Assembly: GCA_965213845.1 (NCBI GenBank)
Contig: CBDCAI010000003.1
Coordinates: 124,001 to 188,000 of the forward strand
DNA length: 64,000 bases
Direction of reading: 5' to 3'
Origin: JBBROS01 sp965213845
GTDB lineage: Bacteria > Pseudomonadota > Alphaproteobacteria > Acetobacterales > Acetobacteraceae
Both the position numbers and the translations under genes were made by a program. The notes under the pieces were generated by a model, which saw only the letters and a program-made list of their open reading frames with translations, was not told where the DNA came from and did not search any database. Below are positions 24,808-32,251 of the stretch, piece after piece. Every line of letters begins with the position of its first letter. Within the stretch, counting starts at the first letter, position 1.

Positions 24808-25060
24808 GCCGCCCCCTCGAACAGGATCACCGACCGGATGGCCCGGCCGGCCTGCAGGTCGTCGAACCCGCGGTTGATGTCGTCCAGCGCGATATGCTGC
24901 GTGACGAGACCGCCGAGGTCCAGCCGGCCGTCGAGCGCGGCCTGCGCCAGCAGGGGCATGTCCTCGGCGGTGCGTGCGCCGCCGTAGCTGCTGCGGGTGA
25001 TGCGCTTCTCGCCCATAAGCGCGCCCCAGCGCAGGCTGATGTCGTGGTCCACGTCCACAG
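24804..25060 (-). pseudogene. C-terminal fragment of a zinc-type alcohol dehydrogenase
   Basis: About 85 residues remain. EKRITRSSYGGARTAEDMPLL and VTQHIALDDINRGFDDLQAG with the ending GRAIRSVILFEG are the C-terminal part of medium-chain class III-like alcohol dehydrogenases. Homology stops near 25,060, where unrelated intergenic and insertion-sequence DNA begins; the catalytic and Rossmann domains are gone. The end still overlaps the DUF6166 start by 4 bp, so this was once a two-gene operon. Confidence 0.75.
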
Positions 25061-25093
25061 CGTGCTGGGGCTGCGGTACCCAACAGGAAGTCG

Positions 25094-25122
25094 GACCACG
25101 AAGACACGAAAGCCACGAAGAA
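25094..25122. repeat. CACGAAG-type short repeat beside the IS remnant
   Basis: GACCACGAAGACACGAAAGC and following bases repeat the motif CACGAAG/A. An inverted relative (CTTCGCATCTTCGTGGCTCC) lies at 25502-25521 on the other side of the IS remnant. Such repeats are common between genes of GC-rich proteobacteria and mark decayed DNA. The remaining bases 25448-25610 hold no gene I can support. Confidence 0.45.
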
Positions 25123-25151
25123 GGGACCGGATCGCACGCCGCACCGTGGAA

Positions 25152-25447
25152 TGACCCCCGAAAGTGAGACACGCGGACAGGACACACTGTTCTGAAGGAG
25201 GACGGTTGTGTTGGGATGAGAACGGCGTCGTTTCACGCGGGAGTTCAAGCTTGCAGCGTTGGTATGGCTGCAGGCGGCCGGCAACGTGGGTGTTTTGGCG
25301 GGTGAGTTGGGCGTGAGGCGGGAGCTGCTTTACAAGTGGCGGGACAAGGACACCGAGCACCGGAGGTGTTCGAACAAGGCCAATCACCCCCGCGGGGGTG
25401 GTGTGAACGATGTGTGCCTCAGTCCCGTGTCTCACACACGGGTGCAA
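25152..25447 (+). mobile_element. Internally deleted IS3-family element with both ends
   Basis: Imperfect terminal inverted repeats of about 28 bp bound a 296-bp segment: the left end begins TGACCCCCGAAAGTGAGACA, and the right end on the opposite strand reads TTGCACCCGTGTGTGAGACA. Inside, at 25223-25348, the + strand encodes the OrfA helix-turn-helix of IS3-family transposases (RRRFTREFKLAALVW, LAGELGVRRELLYKWRDK). A one- or two-base change just after the presumed ATG puts OrfA out of frame, and the rest of OrfA and all of OrfB are missing. It cannot move by itself but keeps ends that a related transposase might use. It lies next to the truncated alcohol dehydrogenase. Confidence 0.72.
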
Positions 25448-25610
25448 TCCACCCGACGATAACCGTGTCGGGACGACGTTTCATCCCCCCCTCTCCGTGC
25501 CCTTCGCATCTTCGTGGCTCCCCTCACACCTTCAGCGCGCCGAAACTCTCCGGCGATGGCCCCAGCGTGGCGGCTCCGGAACACGCCAGGGGTTCGGCGG
25601 GCTCCGGCCC

Positions 25611-27170
25611 TCAGACTTCCTCGCCCGCGTCCATGCGGGCCAGGAACCCGGCGGCCTGGGTGCGCAACGCGTTCTGCCGGGCCGGATCCATCTTGGCCCA
25701 GGTGCGGACCGGCATGGCCATGCGGGGGTTGGGGGCGAAACGGGCCTCGTGGCGGGCGATGAAGTCCCAGTAGAGCGCGTTGAAGGGGCAGGCGCGCTCG
25801 CCCACCGCGGCCTTCACGTCGTAGTGGCAGCCGCGGCAGTAGTCGCTCATGCGGTTGATGTACGCGCCGGAGCCGGCGTAGGGCTTGCTGCCCATGATGC
25901 CGCCATCGGCGTGCAGGGCCATGCCGCGGACGTTCGGCATCTCGACCCATTCATAGGCGTCGGCGTAGACGACGAGGTACCATTCATCGACCTCGTCGGG
26001 GCTGAGCCCGGCGAGCAGGGCGAAGTTGCCCATCACCATCAGGCGCTGGATGTGGTGGGCGTAGGCGTGGCGCCTCGTGTCGGTGATGCCGTGGTGCAGG
26101 CAGTTCATGCGGGTCTCGCCGGTCCAGTAGAACCAGGGCAGCTTGCGGGTGGCGTCGAGGCCGTTGAGGTGGCGGTATTCCGGCACCTTCAGCCAGTAGA
26201 CGCCGCGGACATACTCGCGCCAGCCCAGGATCTGCCGGACGAATCCCTCCACGGCGTTCAGCGGCGCCAGGCCGGTGCGCCAGGCGGTCTCGGCCGCGCG
26301 GCAGGCGTGCAGGGGGTCGAGCAGGCCGGTGTTGAGCGAGGTGGAGATGAGGGCGTGGTACATCGTGCTCTCGCCGGTCTTCATCGTGTCCTGCCAGTCG
26401 CCGAACAGCGGCAGGCGGATGGTGACGAAGTCGGCCAGGGCGTGGGCGGCGTCGCGTTCGGTCACGGGCAGAGCGAAACCCTCGACGTCGCCGAAATGGT
26501 CGGCGAAGCGTTCGGCCACGAGGGCCATCACGGCCCGGGTGATGGCGTCGGGCGGGTAGGACGGCACGGGGGGCGGACGGATCGATTTCGGCAGCGGTTT
26601 GCGGTTCTCGGGGTCGAAGTTCCAGCGGCCGCCGGCGGGCTCGGCGCCTTCCATCAGCAAGGCGTGGCGGGCGCGCATCTCGCGGTAGAAGAACTCCATC
26701 CGGAGGCCGCGGCGGCCGGCGGCCCAGGCGCGGAACTCCTGCTTGCGACACAGGAAGCGGGTGTCGTCGCGGATGTCGACCTCGATCGGCTCGCCCGCTT
26801 CGAGAACCGCGTCGTGCCAGCCGCGCATGTCCTGCTCGAGCCGCCACTCGCCGCATTCGGTGGCGACCACGCGGGCCGGGCGGTGCCGGGCGACGGCGCG
26901 CAACATCTCACCGCGGAGGGACTGGGTGTTGGCCGGGTCGTCGAGGGCGATGTAGTCCACCGGCACGCCCCGATCCCGCAGCGCCTGGGCGAAGTGGCGC
27001 ATGGCCGACAGCACGAGCACGATCTTCTTCTTGTGGTGGCGCACGTAGGTGCACTCGGCCATCACCTCGGCCATCAGCACCACGTCGCGCGCGGGGTCGA
27101 GGTCCCTCAGCGCCGAGAGGTCGTGGCTGACCTGGTCGCCCAGGACGATGCGCAGCGTGCCGCCCGGCAT
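25611..27170 (-). CDS. phrB: FeS-BCP type (6-4) DNA photolyase
   Basis: 519 residues. It belongs to the prokaryotic 6-4 photolyase group with an iron-sulfur cluster: Cys357 (RMNCLHHG), Cys445 and Cys448 (DYCRGCHY) and Cys461 (ACPFNALYW) match the four cluster cysteines of Agrobacterium PhrB with a constant offset of 7. N-terminal RIVLGDQVSHDLSAL and CTYVRHHKKKI begin the antenna domain; the FAD domain includes GWREYVRGVYW. It repairs UV (6-4) photoproducts with light. The symbol follows Agrobacterium. The upstream SDR gene ends 3 bp before its ATG, and this pairing is common in the family. Confidence 0.93.
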   Translation of the reverse strand: MPGGTLRIVLGDQVSHDLSALRDLDPARDVVLMAEVMAECTYVRHHKKKIVLVLSAMRHFAQALRDRGVPVDYIALDDPANTQSLRGEMLRAVARHRPARVVATECGEWRLEQDMRGWHDAVLEAGEPIEVDIRDDTRFLCRKQEFRAWAAGRRGLRMEFFYREMRARHALLMEGAEPAGGRWNFDPENRKPLPKSIRPPPVPSYPPDAITRAVMALVAERFADHFGDVEGFALPVTERDAAHALADFVTIRLPLFGDWQDTMKTGESTMYHALISTSLNTGLLDPLHACRAAETAWRTGLAPLNAVEGFVRQILGWREYVRGVYWLKVPEYRHLNGLDATRKLPWFYWTGETRMNCLHHGITDTRRHAYAHHIQRLMVMGNFALLAGLSPDEVDEWYLVVYADAYEWVEMPNVRGMALHADGGIMGSKPYAGSGAYINRMSDYCRGCHYDVKAAVGERACPFNALYWDFIARHEARFAPNPRMAMPVRTWAKMDPARQNALRTQAAGFLARMDAGEEV

Positions 27171-27173
27171 GCG

Positions 27174-27899
27174 TCAGCCCTTGTTGCGGACCGTGCCGCG
27201 CCCGCCATCGACGCCGATCACCTGGCCGGTGATCCATCCGGCGGCGGGCGAGAGCAGGAAGTCGGCGAGCGCGCCGGCGTCGTCGCCTTCCCCCAGGCGG
27301 GGAATGGGATGGGCGGCGGCCAGGGCCTTCTCCATGGCGGGATTTCGGAGCAGGGCGGCGGCGATGCCGGACCGGGTCAGGCTAGGGGCGATGCAGTTGA
27401 CGCGGACATGGGGGGCCAGCTCCGCCGCGAGCGACAGGGCCAGGCCCTCGACGGCGCCCTTCGCGGCGGCGATGACGGCATGACCCGGGAAGCCCGCGCG
27501 CACCGCGACCGTGCTGAACAGCACCACGCCGCTGCCGGGCGAGGCGCGCAGCCCGGCGGCGGCGGCCTGCACGGCGAGCGCCGCGCCGACCGCGTTCAGC
27601 CGGAACGCCTCGATGAAATGTTCGGGCCGGGCGCGGTCCAGGTGCTGGATCACGATGGAGCCGACGCAGTAGGCCAGGCCGCCGATGGTGTCGCCGGCCG
27701 CCGCGACCGCCTGTGCCAGGGCGGCCGGGTCCAGCACGTCGGCCACCGCGGAGGTGCCGCCCAGCTCGTGCGAGAGGGCGGCCAGGCGCTCCATGTCGCG
27801 GCCGACCAGGTGCACCGGCTCGTTCCGCGCCACCACGCGCCGGGCGATCGCGCTGCCGATCGCCCCTGTTGCGCCCACGATCACCACCGGACCCGCCAT
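27174..27899 (-). CDS. Photolyase-associated SDR family protein with altered active site
   Basis: 241 residues. The Rossmann start VVIVGATGAIGSAIARRV and the ending ITGQVIGVDGGRG are normal. The catalytic YxxxK is not: the segment reads GHAVIAAAKGAV, so the Tyr position is Ile while the Lys remains. A Ser is present in LFSTVAV. It is therefore probably not a standard alcohol/ketone dehydrogenase. It is coupled to the photolyase gene (3-bp gap). A role in making or handling the antenna chromophore or a pterin/flavin is conceivable but is inference. Confidence 0.8.
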   Translation of the reverse strand: MAGPVVIVGATGAIGSAIARRVVARNEPVHLVGRDMERLAALSHELGGTSAVADVLDPAALAQAVAAAGDTIGGLAYCVGSIVIQHLDRARPEHFIEAFRLNAVGAALAVQAAAAGLRASPGSGVVLFSTVAVRAGFPGHAVIAAAKGAVEGLALSLAAELAPHVRVNCIAPSLTRSGIAAALLRNPAMEKALAAAHPIPRLGEGDDAGALADFLLSPAAGWITGQVIGVDGGRGTVRNKG

Positions 27900-28028
27900 G
27901 CCGCATCTCCCTTGCCGAGGCGCTTACGTGGCATGGCGGGCCAGGCGCGCAAGCCGCCACGGACGTCCCATGCGTGCACCGGGTGCGCACGGCTTGCGGG
28001 GCGGGGCGGGGCGGCGCAATCTCCGGGC

Positions 28029-28556
28029 ATGCGGCAGATCCTCCTTCTTCGGCACGCCAAGTCCTCGTGGGACGACCGGGACCTGTCGGACCATGCGCGA
28101 CCGCTGAACCCCCGGGGCCGGCAGGCGGCCAAGGCGATGCGGCAGGCGATGGCCGACCTCGGGCTGGCGCCGGACCTGGTGCTGGTCAGCACGGCCAAGC
28201 GCACGATGCAGACGCTGGAGGCGCTGGAGCCCTGGGACGAGACGCCGCTGCTGGAGCCGATGGACGCGTTGTACCTGGCCTCTGCCGGGACGATGCTGGG
28301 CCTGGCGCAGGGCACGGCGGAGACGGTCCGCAGCCTGATGCTGGTGGGACACAACCCGGGGATCCACGAGTTCGCGATGCAGCTGGTCGGGGCTCATGCG
28401 ATGACCCTGGGCAACGAGGACATGCGGCGGCTGACCGAGGGGTTCCCCTCCGGTGCGCTGGCCGAGTTCACGGTGCCGGGGCCCTGGAGCGCGCTGGGCG
28501 AGGGGGGTGGCCGCCTGGTCCGCTTCGTGTGCCCGCGCGATCTGCCGGGGGGGTAG
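28029..28556 (+). CDS. sixA: SixA-type phosphohistidine phosphatase
   Basis: 175 residues. The histidine phosphatase N-terminus ILLLRHAKSSWDD has the catalytic His in RHAKS (RHxKS is the SixA form), and LVSTAKRTMQT and VGHNPGIHEF supply the second Arg and His. Such enzymes dephosphorylate His in phosphotransfer proteins. The next gene begins 4 bp after the stop, and SixA next to CHAD/CYTH proteins is a recurring pairing, possibly tied to polyphosphate. The ATG at 28029 has only a weak ribosome site. Confidence 0.82.
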   Translation: MRQILLLRHAKSSWDDRDLSDHARPLNPRGRQAAKAMRQAMADLGLAPDLVLVSTAKRTMQTLEALEPWDETPLLEPMDALYLASAGTMLGLAQGTAETVRSLMLVGHNPGIHEFAMQLVGAHAMTLGNEDMRRLTEGFPSGALAEFTVPGPWSALGEGGGRLVRFVCPRDLPGG

Positions 28557-28559
28557 GTC

Positions 28560-28800
28560 TTGCCGGCGCTGGAGTTCCTGCTGGCGCCGGCCGATGCCGC
28601 CCGCCTGGCCCGCTGGCCCGGCCTGCGGGGCGCACGCGCCTTTCCGCTGATGCTGGGCTGGTTCGACACAGCGGATCACGCGCTGGCCGAACGCGGCCTC
28701 GTGCTCTCGCCCGGGACGGACGCGCGGCGCAAGGGGCCTTGGCGGCTGACGGCGCTGCGGCCGCCCCTCGCGACGGCGCCGCCCGCCGTTCTGTCGGGCG
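28560..28800 (+). other. N-terminal CYTH-like segment, out of frame with the CHAD gene
   Basis: From a TTG at 28560 about 80 residues resemble the first half of a CYTH domain (LEFLLAPADAARLARWPGLRG, GWFDTADHALAERGLVLSPG, GPWRLTALRPP). The catalytic ExExK motif is degraded to LEFLL. The frame continues without a stop, but the family match jumps by +1 at the GGGCG near 28796-28800. One extra G there would explain the break. It is either a true frameshift or a sequence error; with one base removed, a single CYTH-CHAD protein of about 476 residues results. Confidence 0.6.
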
Positions 28801-29988
28801 ATGGAGCCCGCGCTTCTGGACCCGCCCTGCCCCGACGGGCTGCAGCGGCGGGCCGGGCTTACGGGCACGCAGCGCCGGCTGCGGTGGCAGGACGGCACGG
28901 AGGACGTCGCGCTGCGGCTGATCGAGGGTCGGCTGGACGGCCAGGCGGCGGCGGCGTGCCGGCTGACGCTGGACGGGCCGGCGGCGTCGGTCGGGACGCT
29001 CGCGGCCTCGATGGCGGCGGGGCTCGACCTCCAGGTGCCCCGCGCCACCCTGGCCGCCGTGGCCCTGGCAGGCGTGGCCGGGGTTGCGCCGCCGCCCCGG
29101 GCCAAGGGCGCGCCGGAGGTGGCGGAGGGTCTGACGGTGGGCGAGAGCCTGGCCGCCATCATGGGTCATCTGCTGGACGTGATGCTGTCCTGGGCCGATG
29201 CGGTGCCGAAGGCGCGCACGCCGGAGCCGGTGCACCAGATGCGCGTGGCGACGCGCCGGCTGCGGTCGGCGCTGTCCATCTACAAGGGCGTCGCGGCCTG
29301 CCCGGAGGTGACGGCCCTGCTGGAGCCGCTGAAGCTGTGCGCGGCCCGGCTGGGAACGGCGCGGGACTGGGACGTGTTCCTGGACGGCACCGGGCGGCAG
29401 CTGGCCGAAGCCTTCCCGGGGGACGTGCGGTGCACGGCAATGCTGCGGGCGGCGGCGCGGCGGCGGCGGGTGGCCTATGCCGAGCTGCGGGCGTTCATCG
29501 GCAGCCCCGAGTTCCGTACTCTGACGGTCGGCCTGGCCTGCGCGGCGGCCCTGCGCCCCTGGGAATACGCGGAGGATGCCGGGGTCGCCGGAGACACCGC
29601 GACCTTTGCGGCTGGCGTGCTGAGAAAGCGGCTGAAGCAGGTTCGCCACGCCGGGCGGGGGCTGGAGGCGCTGTCGGTCCCGGCGCTGCACGAGCTGCGG
29701 AAAGACTGCAAGCGGCTGCGCTATGCCGCTGAGTTCTTTGCATCGCTGTTCCCCGGCAAGCGCGCGCGACGCTTCCTGGACAAGCTGTCGGACCTGCAGG
29801 AGGAGCTGGGCCTGCTGAACGACGGGGCCGCGGTGACCGGGCTGATGGCGCAGCTGGGCCGGCCCGGGCGGAGCTATGCCGCGGGCCTGGTGGAGGGGTT
29901 CTCCGCCGCGCATGCCGAGCCCGCCCGCGCCCGGATCGGCCGGGCCTGGAAGCGGTTCCGGACCGCGGAGCCATTCTGGCCGACATAG
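28801..29988 (+). CDS. CHAD domain protein with partial CYTH domain
   Basis: 395 residues from the ATG at 28801. Residues 1-110 look like the second half of a CYTH domain (TGTQRRLRWQDGTEDVALRL). Residues about 115-390 form a CHAD domain, with EPVHQMRVATRRLRSAL (conserved His and Arg cluster) and HELRKDCKRLRYAAEFF. CHAD helices bind polyphosphate through basic residues. With the upstream segment it would be a CYTH-CHAD protein, a family that includes inorganic triphosphatases, but the degraded ExExK suggests no triphosphatase activity here. It follows sixA. The ATG may be only the first Met after a frameshift. Confidence 0.78.
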   Translation: MEPALLDPPCPDGLQRRAGLTGTQRRLRWQDGTEDVALRLIEGRLDGQAAAACRLTLDGPAASVGTLAASMAAGLDLQVPRATLAAVALAGVAGVAPPPRAKGAPEVAEGLTVGESLAAIMGHLLDVMLSWADAVPKARTPEPVHQMRVATRRLRSALSIYKGVAACPEVTALLEPLKLCAARLGTARDWDVFLDGTGRQLAEAFPGDVRCTAMLRAAARRRRVAYAELRAFIGSPEFRTLTVGLACAAALRPWEYAEDAGVAGDTATFAAGVLRKRLKQVRHAGRGLEALSVPALHELRKDCKRLRYAAEFFASLFPGKRARRFLDKLSDLQEELGLLNDGAAVTGLMAQLGRPGRSYAAGLVEGFSAAHAEPARARIGRAWKRFRTAEPFWPT

Positions 29989-30096
29989 GATGCGTCGTGT
30001 AGCGCGTTGTGGCTGTTCCTTTCCGTGGATGCCGATTGCGCTCCCGGGCTGGGTCGCGGTAGGCACGGCCCGCACACTCCCGTTCGAAGGAAATGG

Positions 30097-30636
30097 ATGA
30101 AGCCCCCTCGCCGCATCTTCCGAAGCACGTTCGCGGCCCGCTCCAGCCGTGTGGGCCACACGGTGTCCGTCTGGGCGACGGTGGCCCTGGGGACGGCAGC
30201 CCTGGCGATGGTGGGGCTGTCGTCCGACCTGTTCGGCCGCGCGCAGCCCAGCCCCGAGCAGGTCCGGGCGGACCCGGCGCAGGTGGCGGTGGTCGATGGC
30301 GAGACGCTGCGGCTGGACGGCCGGGTGGTTCGGCTGGCCGGGGTGGAGGCGCCGGGGCGCGGCGACGTGTGCCGCGGCGGGCTGGACTGCGGCGGGGCCG
30401 CGACCTCCGTGCTGGCGGGGCTGGTGCGCGACCGGCGGGTGGAGTGCCGGCTGTCCGGGCACGACACGATGGGCCGGCCCTATGGGGCGTGCGACGCGAA
30501 CGGCACGGACCTCAGCCGGGCGATCGTCGCCGCGGGCTGGGCGCGGGCGCAGCCGGAGACGCCGGCGCTGGCGGACCTGGAGCTGCGGGCGCGGCGGCAG
30601 GGTGCCGGCTTGTGGGCGGCTGCGCTGGCCCGCTGA
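30097..30636 (+). CDS. Membrane-anchored thermonuclease (SNase-like) family protein
   Basis: 179 residues from an ATG at 30097, with AAGGA upstream. One membrane segment (residues about 23-43) follows a basic N-terminus. The SNase fold comes next: VAVVDGETLRLDGRVVRLAG, VEAPGRGD, then the Cys pair CRGGLDC, DTMGRPYGAC, IVAAGWARAQ and the ending ELRARRQGAGLWA. The active-site positions are partly conserved (Asp in DGETL, Arg in VVRLAG). Tethered on the outer side of the membrane, it may degrade or bind nucleic acid. Its activity is uncertain. Confidence 0.75.
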   Translation: MKPPRRIFRSTFAARSSRVGHTVSVWATVALGTAALAMVGLSSDLFGRAQPSPEQVRADPAQVAVVDGETLRLDGRVVRLAGVEAPGRGDVCRGGLDCGGAATSVLAGLVRDRRVECRLSGHDTMGRPYGACDANGTDLSRAIVAAGWARAQPETPALADLELRARRQGAGLWAAALAR

Positions 30637-30651
30637 CGCGGCGGCCATGTC

Positions 30652-30669
30652 GGCGCGCCGAAGCGCGCC
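30652..30669. terminator. GC-rich hairpin after the SNase-like gene
   Basis: GGCGCGC-CGAA-GCGCGCC, a perfect 7-bp stem with a stable-type CGAA tetraloop, 16 bp beyond the stop. No T tract follows. Confidence 0.5.
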
Positions 30670-30679
30670 TGGCGTCGAA

Positions 30680-30708
30680 TTGCTGCAACCGCGAAGGTTG
30701 TGTATCGT
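30680..30708 (+). promoter_or_regulatory. Candidate sigma-70-type promoter of gltA
   Basis: TTGCTG and TATCGT are separated by exactly 17 bp, 80 bp ahead of the gltA ATG. The spacer carries the inverted repeat CAACC-GCGAA-GGTTG (30686-30700), which could be an operator. No experimental support is available from sequence. Confidence 0.45.
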
Positions 30709-30787
30709 CACATTCGGGCCATGATCTCGCGATGAAGCGACGTGGCGCAAACCAAACAAGCGGAACGACAACTGGGGTGAGAGCAGC

Positions 30788-32092
30788 ATGAGCGGCACGA
30801 CCAACGGTTCCATGACCCTGACGATGGACGGTTCCAACCAGTCCCTCTCGCTGCCGCTGCGTCCCGGCACGATCGGCCCCTCAGTGGCCGACATCAGCAA
30901 GATCTACTCCAGCCTCGGCATCTTCACGTACGACCCGGGCTACGGCATGACGGCGGCCTGCGACAGCAAGATCACCTACATCGACGGCGATGTCGGCATC
31001 CTGCTGCACCGGGGCTACCCGATCGAGCAGCTGGCGGAGAAGAGCTCGTTCCTGGAGGTCGCCTACCTGCTGCTGAACGGCGAGCTGCCGAACGCGAAGG
31101 AGAAGGAGGACTTCGAGCACGGCGTGATGCGGCACACGATGCTGCACGAGCAGCTGCGCCGCTTCTACGACGGGTTCCGGCGCGACGCGCACCCGATGGC
31201 GGTGCTGTGCGGCGTGGTGGGGGCGCTGTCGGCGTTCTATCACGACAGCCTGGACATCAACGACCCGGAACACCGCCGAATCAGCGCGTTCCGGTTGATC
31301 GCCAAGCTGCCGACCATCGCTGCCTGGGCCTACAAGTACACGATCGGCCAGCCGTTCATCTATCCGCGCAACGACCTGGGCTACGGCGCCAACTTCCTGC
31401 ACATGATGAACGCCGTGCCGGCCGAGCCCTACGAGGTGAGCCCGGTGCTGGCCCGGGCGATGGACCGGATCTTCATCCTGCACGCCGACCACGAGCAGAA
31501 CGCCAGCACCAGCACGGTGCGCCTGGCTGGCTCCACGGGGGCCAACCCGTTCGCCTGCATCGCGGCGGGGATCGCCAGCCTATGGGGCCCGGCGCATGGC
31601 GGGGCGAACGAGGCGGTGCTGAAGATGCTGGCCGAGATCGGCAGCGTCGAGAACATCCCGGCCTTCATCGAGAAGGTGAAGGACAAGAACAGCGGCGTCC
31701 GGCTGATGGGCTTCGGCCACCGCGTGTACAAGAACTACGATCCCCGGGCCAAGATCCTGCAGGAGACCTGCCACGAAGTGCTGTCCGAGCTGGGCATCAA
31801 GGGCGACCCGCTGCTCGATCTGGCGGTGGAGCTCGAGAAGATCGCGCTGCACGACGAATACTTCATCAGCAAGAAGCTGTATCCGAACGTGGACTTCTAT
31901 TCGGGCATCATCCTGAAGGCGATGGGGTTCCCGACCAGCATGTTCACCGTGCTGTTCGCCGTCGCGCGCACCACCGGCTGGATCAGCCAGTGGAAGGAGA
32001 TGATCGAGGACCCGAGCCAGCGGATCGGCCGTCCGCGCCAGGTCTATACGGGCCATACGAAGCGCGACTACGTCCCCGTCGACGCGCGGTAG
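30788..32092 (+). CDS. gltA: Citrate synthase, type II
   Basis: 434 residues, the length of hexameric Gram-negative citrate synthases. Active-site regions include EHRRISAFR, HADHEQNASTS (catalytic His), GPAHGGANEAV and LMGFGHRVYKNYDPRAK (second His), with the Asp region and RTTGWISQW at the end. It condenses acetyl-CoA and oxaloacetate to citrate, the first step of the TCA cycle, in the cytoplasm. The ATG follows GGGGTGAGAGCAGC. It is transcribed alone, from a candidate promoter at 30680-30708 to a hairpin at 32122-32153. The codon mix is balanced, unlike the G-rich genes to the left. Confidence 0.97.
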   Translation: MSGTTNGSMTLTMDGSNQSLSLPLRPGTIGPSVADISKIYSSLGIFTYDPGYGMTAACDSKITYIDGDVGILLHRGYPIEQLAEKSSFLEVAYLLLNGELPNAKEKEDFEHGVMRHTMLHEQLRRFYDGFRRDAHPMAVLCGVVGALSAFYHDSLDINDPEHRRISAFRLIAKLPTIAAWAYKYTIGQPFIYPRNDLGYGANFLHMMNAVPAEPYEVSPVLARAMDRIFILHADHEQNASTSTVRLAGSTGANPFACIAAGIASLWGPAHGGANEAVLKMLAEIGSVENIPAFIEKVKDKNSGVRLMGFGHRVYKNYDPRAKILQETCHEVLSELGIKGDPLLDLAVELEKIALHDEYFISKKLYPNVDFYSGIILKAMGFPTSMFTVLFAVARTTGWISQWKEMIEDPSQRIGRPRQVYTGHTKRDYVPVDAR

Positions 32093-32121
32093 CTTTTCTC
32101 CGCAAGGCATCCGCTGGACAA

Positions 32122-32153
32122 CGACGATGGCCGGGACGTGCCGGCCATCGTCG
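32122..32153. terminator. Strong hairpin after gltA
   Basis: A perfect 13-bp stem, CGACGATGGCCGG / CCGGCCATCGTCG, with the loop GACGTG, 30 bp beyond the gltA stop and before the convergent GDPD gene. It lacks a T tract, but its stability suggests transcription stop in both directions. Confidence 0.6.
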
Positions 32154-32251
32154 CAGGGCGGTCCTGGCACGCTGCCGGGCGATTGCGACGGCTGGTTCGA
32201 CCGGGGGCTGTCGGCTGGTTCAGGGACGTTGAAGTCCGTTCTGTCGACGGG

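Noticed and set aside
25410..28100. Very long + strand frame opposite the photolyase and SDR genes
   Set aside because: It is the complement of phrB and the SDR gene, which have full family motifs on the minus strand.
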